A stretch of 8,479 bases of DNA from an uncultured Ruminococcus sp. (GTDB lineage: Bacteria > Bacillota > Clostridia > Oscillospirales > Ruminococcaceae): NCBI GenBank assembly GCA_937926145.1, contig CALANW010000080.1:1-8479 (forward strand), given 5' to 3'. The notes below the pieces were generated by a model. That model saw nothing but the letters and a program-made list of their open reading frames with translations. It was not told where the DNA came from and did not search any database. Shown here in pieces: positions 6,684 through 8,479 of the stretch. The first letter of the stretch is position 1. Every line of letters begins with the position of its first letter. The position numbers and the translations under genes were made by a program.

Positions 6684-7045
6684 CTGCGACTAAGCCGATA
6701 AGCCGGGTTTTGTCGTGTGCGGAAATCTATCTGGGTGAATCGTCGCCGAAACACTCGAGCCGTCGTTGCAATACGCCTGCCGAGCAGACAATAACGTATT
6801 GGTCCAAAAAGACGTTGCATCGGATAGGGTTTACATAGAAGTATAATCACTTATACTTTGGTGAGCTCTTACCTCGCCTTTCCATCCTTACCGAAGTTTC
6901 CCTCGGCGGTATATCTCTGTTGCACTTTCCCTAAGGTCGCCCTCGGCTGCCGTTAACAGCTATCCTGCTCTGTGATGCCCGGACTTTCCTAACTCCGAAA
7001 CGCTGATAAGGCGCTCCGGCGTTCAACCGCATAGCTTACTCGCAG
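6684..7045 (-). ncRNA. rnpB: RNase P RNA, bacterial type A
   Basis: The catalytic RNA of RNase P, which trims the 5' leader of pre-tRNAs. Reading the minus strand from 7045, the conserved blocks occur in order: AGGAAAGTCCGGGC (6978-6991), AGTGCAACAGAG, GGTAAGGATGGAAAGGCG, GAGGTAAGAGCTCACC, GTAAACCC, AGATAGAT and ACAAAACCCGGCTTATCGG near the 3' end. The ends are set by helix P1: CTGCGAGTAAGC at the 5' end pairs with GCTTAGTCGCAG at the 3' end, 11 of 12 pairs with one G-G mismatch. That gives 362 nt, a normal type A length. A neat AAGTATAA-GTGA-TTATACTT hairpin (GNRA loop) follows GCTCACC and fits helix P12. Its start lies just after a perfect consensus promoter. A run of five T at 6678-6682 follows P1, and the large bidirectional hairpin lies further on. 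Confidence 0.97.
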
Positions 7046-7050
7046 ATAAG

Positions 7051-7079
7051 ATTATAGCACGGCAAAAGGCTTTTGTCAA
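7051..7079 (-). promoter_or_regulatory. Perfect consensus sigma-A promoter of rnpB
   Basis: On the minus strand, TTGACA (7074-7079) and TATAAT (7051-7056) are separated by exactly 17 bp, an ideal housekeeping promoter. The start expected about 6-7 nt downstream of the -10 coincides with the 5' strand of helix P1 (7045). Strong constitutive transcription fits an abundant stable RNA. The -35 lies in the loop of the inverted repeat at 7057-7092 and the spacer includes one arm of it. Confidence 0.92.
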
Positions 7080-7092
7080 GCTTTTGCCGTGC
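7057..7092 (-). terminator. Inverted repeat after the GH5 gene, probable terminator overlapping the rnpB promoter
   Basis: GCACGGCAAAAG (7057-7068) is perfectly complementary to 7081-7092, a 12-bp stem with a 12-base loop that begins 6 bp after the GH5 stop. It is in the right place to end the GH5 transcript. The sequence after the stem on the minus strand (TATAATCTTATCT) is only moderately T-rich, so intrinsic termination may be incomplete. The same bases form the rnpB promoter. Confidence 0.6.
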
Positions 7093-7098
7093 CAAAAA

Positions 7099-8280
7099 TT
7101 ACTGTTCGTTGTAGTTCTTTAACATTGCATCAAGAATTTCGGGGTAGTATATCTTCTGACCTATTCTGTCAACAAGACCGAAGTTTTCGGTTCCTACCTT
7201 TGTTCCGCCGTTGTCCCACCATATACAGCAAATGCCTGCTTCTGCGGCTTTCTTTGTGTAATCATCTGCCCAGCGAACTCTGTCTTCGAGGTTGTCCTTG
7301 TTCGTTGCGCCGAATTCGCCGATAACAACGCCTACACCGTTATCTATATATGTAGACTTGAGATTGTCGATGAAGCTGAGGTCACCGATCTTTGAGCCGT
7401 CCCAGTTCTTGTAGCCTGTGGCGTTCATCGCAAAATCATAAGGTGAATATGCGTGAACGGAAACGATAAGGCGGTTTGCAGGGTCGGTCGGGAGTGTGAA
7501 TGACTTGTGCATTGCTGTCCAAGCGTCAGCTCTGTTGCTCGGTACCATAAGGTAACGTGTTTCGTTGAATCCGCCTGCGGCTCTTACCGTGTCAACGAAG
7601 TCCTGATCGAGTTTTGAAATAGTTTCGATAGAATCGATGCCGTCCTCGTCGTTGTCGGCGAACCACCATTCCTTGTTGGTATTTGCAAGTCTTGGTTCGT
7701 TCATACCCTCGAATACGAGCTGTTCGTCATAGTTTGCAAAGCGCTCTGCTATCTGCTTCCAGATAGTTGTGAGGTACTTTGAAGCGTTCTCATAATTTTC
7801 AGAAGTAGGATAATACTTGTCGTTGTCGTGATGAGAATTGATGATAACGTAAAGTCCGTCATCGATAGCGTAGTCAACGACTTCATTCACACGGTTCATC
7901 CATTCTTCGTCGATAGTGTTGTTTTCGTCAACGTGATTGCTCCACGAAACAGGGATTCTGATAGTGGTGAAGCCCGATTCCTTTACGAAGTCAACAAGCT
8001 CTTTTGTAGCCTTTGGCTGACCCCATGATGTTTCGGAGGACATTCCGCTGCCCGTTGCATCAAGAGTGTTTCCGAGATTCCAGCCAAGCTTCATATTCTT
8101 GACGAAATCAACGGAATTGTCGGCGATATCGACCTTGGGAGCGTAAGCTTCGGTTTCGGCTGTGTTCGCTGTATCTCCGCCTGCGTTGGTGTCGGTATTG
8201 GATTTGCCGCAGCCTGCAAGCATTGCTGCTGCGAGCAAAGCAGCGAGGGCTGCCGACAAATGCTTTTTAATATTTTTCAT
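7099..8280 (-). CDS. GH5 family (probably subfamily 4) endo-beta-1,4-glucanase, surface lipoprotein
   Basis: A 393-residue lipoprotein glycoside hydrolase that should cut beta-1,4-glucans (cellulose, lichenan or xyloglucan) outside the cell. Residues 1-24 are a lipoprotein signal with lipobox LAGC; Cys24 is lipidated, followed by a Thr/Asn/Ala-rich tether (25-48). The GH5 barrel (about 55-390) shows KLGWNLGNTLDA (64-75), TTIRIPVSWSNH (105-116), INSHHD (147-152), the acid/base Glu195 in FEGMNEPR (190-197), VSVHAYSPYDF (273-283), the nucleophile Glu322 in VIGEFGA (319-325) and the active-site WWDNG (354-358). The WNLGNTLDA and HAYSPYDF patterns favour subfamily GH5_4. There is no carbohydrate-binding module, dockerin or cell-wall anchor, so it acts as a single catalytic domain held to the membrane. 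The ATG at 8280 follows GGAAAGGA and suits the signal peptide. It has its own promoter and operator candidate, and rnpB lies just behind it. The exact substrate cannot be read from sequence. Confidence 0.94.
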   Translation of the reverse strand: MKNIKKHLSAALAALLAAAMLAGCGKSNTDTNAGGDTANTAETEAYAPKVDIADNSVDFVKNMKLGWNLGNTLDATGSGMSSETSWGQPKATKELVDFVKESGFTTIRIPVSWSNHVDENNTIDEEWMNRVNEVVDYAIDDGLYVIINSHHDNDKYYPTSENYENASKYLTTIWKQIAERFANYDEQLVFEGMNEPRLANTNKEWWFADNDEDGIDSIETISKLDQDFVDTVRAAGGFNETRYLMVPSNRADAWTAMHKSFTLPTDPANRLIVSVHAYSPYDFAMNATGYKNWDGSKIGDLSFIDNLKSTYIDNGVGVVIGEFGATNKDNLEDRVRWADDYTKKAAEAGICCIWWDNGGTKVGTENFGLVDRIGQKIYYPEILDAMLKNYNEQ

Positions 8281-8316
8281 TATAATTTTTCCTTTCCAAG
8301 AAATATTTTTGTATAT

Positions 8317-8345
8317 ATTGTACCATAGTATTTTGAATAATTCAA
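8317..8345 (-). promoter_or_regulatory. Promoter of the GH5 gene
   Basis: On the minus strand, TTGAAT (-35, 8340-8345) and TACAAT (-10, 8317-8322) are 17 bp apart, with TGG in front of the -10 as an extended -10 element. The predicted start near 8310 gives a leader of about 30 nt. The -35 is half of a perfect 13-bp palindrome, TTGAATAATTCAA (8333-8345), which could be a regulator site. Confidence 0.7.
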
Positions 8346-8354
8346 GTATTTGCC

Positions 8355-8368
8355 GTAAAAACGTTTAC
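8355..8368. promoter_or_regulatory. cre/LacI-like operator upstream of the GH5 promoter
   Basis: GTAAA-AACG-TTTAC has 5-bp complementary arms around a CpG-containing centre and ends 9 bp upstream of the -35. It resembles LacI-family operators, including those that control cellulase genes in clostridia, and deviates from the cre core at one position (A for G). It shares AAAACGT with the palindrome upstream of ptsI. Binding is inferred, not shown. Confidence 0.45.
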
Positions 8369-8393
8369 AAAAATTTTTATAGTGGACAATTTA

Positions 8394-8423
8394 AAAATTG
8401 CAACAAAAAAATCTTGCAATTTT
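8394..8423. repeat. 10-bp inverted repeat AAAATTGCAA / TTGCAATTTT
   Basis: Two perfectly complementary 10-base arms (8394-8403 and 8414-8423) flank a 10-base loop. On the minus strand it is followed by TTTTTAAATT, so it could be a weak AT-rich terminator for a gene lying beyond the contig end, or a regulator site far upstream of the GH5 promoter. The low GC of the stem makes the terminator role uncertain. Confidence 0.4.
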
Positions 8424-8441
8424 CGTCATATTGTAGTATAA

Positions 8442-8479
8442 CTGTCTCTTATACACATCTGACGCTGCCGACGAAGAGG
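8442..8479. other. Nextera sequencing adapter (artificial sequence, not genomic)
   Basis: CTGTCTCTTATACACATCT (8442-8460) is the 19-bp Tn5 mosaic end used in Nextera libraries, and GACGCTGCCGACGA (8461-8474) is the reverse complement of the Read 1 adapter tail. The last five bases, AGAGG, fit the start of the reverse complement of an i5 index (TATCCTCT, recalled as index 503). Genomic sequence therefore stops at about 8441. This is untrimmed read-through assembled into the contig end, not a transposon. Confidence 0.97.

Noticed and set aside
8442..8460. Tn5/IS50-type mosaic end suggesting a transposon.
   Set aside because: It is followed directly by Illumina adapter sequence, so it is a library artefact.

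Overview
The window looks like part of a draft genome of a fibre-degrading anaerobic Firmicute, most likely Ruminococcus or a close relative (Oscillospiraceae). The evidence is a GH5 cellulase lipoprotein, a BspA-type leucine-rich-repeat surface protein, a Firmicutes-style dUTPase, strong AGGAGG-type ribosome binding sites and many consensus sigma-A promoters. This placement comes from protein style, not from a database search. The last 38 bases (8442-8479) are not genomic: they are a Nextera sequencing adapter, so real sequence ends at about 8441.

Left part, minus strand (read from 4331 down to 100): an intracellular SGNH sialate O-acetylesterase-like carbohydrate esterase, then metF (methylenetetrahydrofolate reductase) 19 bp behind it, then dut (dUTPase) with its own strong promoter in an 85-bp gap, then a secreted LRR/fibronectin-III protein 30 bp behind dut. 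The four could be read as one transcript, with dut and the LRR gene also served by the internal promoter. Their functions do not form an obvious pathway.

Middle: a 523-bp AT-rich divergent intergenic region (4332-4854) holds the esterase promoter on one strand. On the other it holds a strong extended -10 promoter for ptsI, a second upstream promoter-like sequence and an 18-bp near-perfect palindrome of LacI/CcpA type. ptsI (PTS enzyme I) is complete with all catalytic residues. It stands alone, with no ptsH next to it, and ends at a long bidirectional hairpin terminator.

Right part, minus strand: a GH5 lipoprotein glucanase with its own promoter and a cre/LacI-like operator, followed 53 bp later by rnpB, the RNase P RNA. 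The rnpB promoter is a perfect TTGACA-17-TATAAT and is embedded in the inverted repeat that follows the GH5 gene. A 7-bp tandem repeat (AATTCCG x4) lies between rnpB and the shared terminator.

I found no undescribed multi-gene system. The points most worth a second look are the compact terminator/promoter overlap at rnpB, the two related operator-like palindromes upstream of ptsI and the cellulase gene, the lone ptsI, and the adapter at the contig end.
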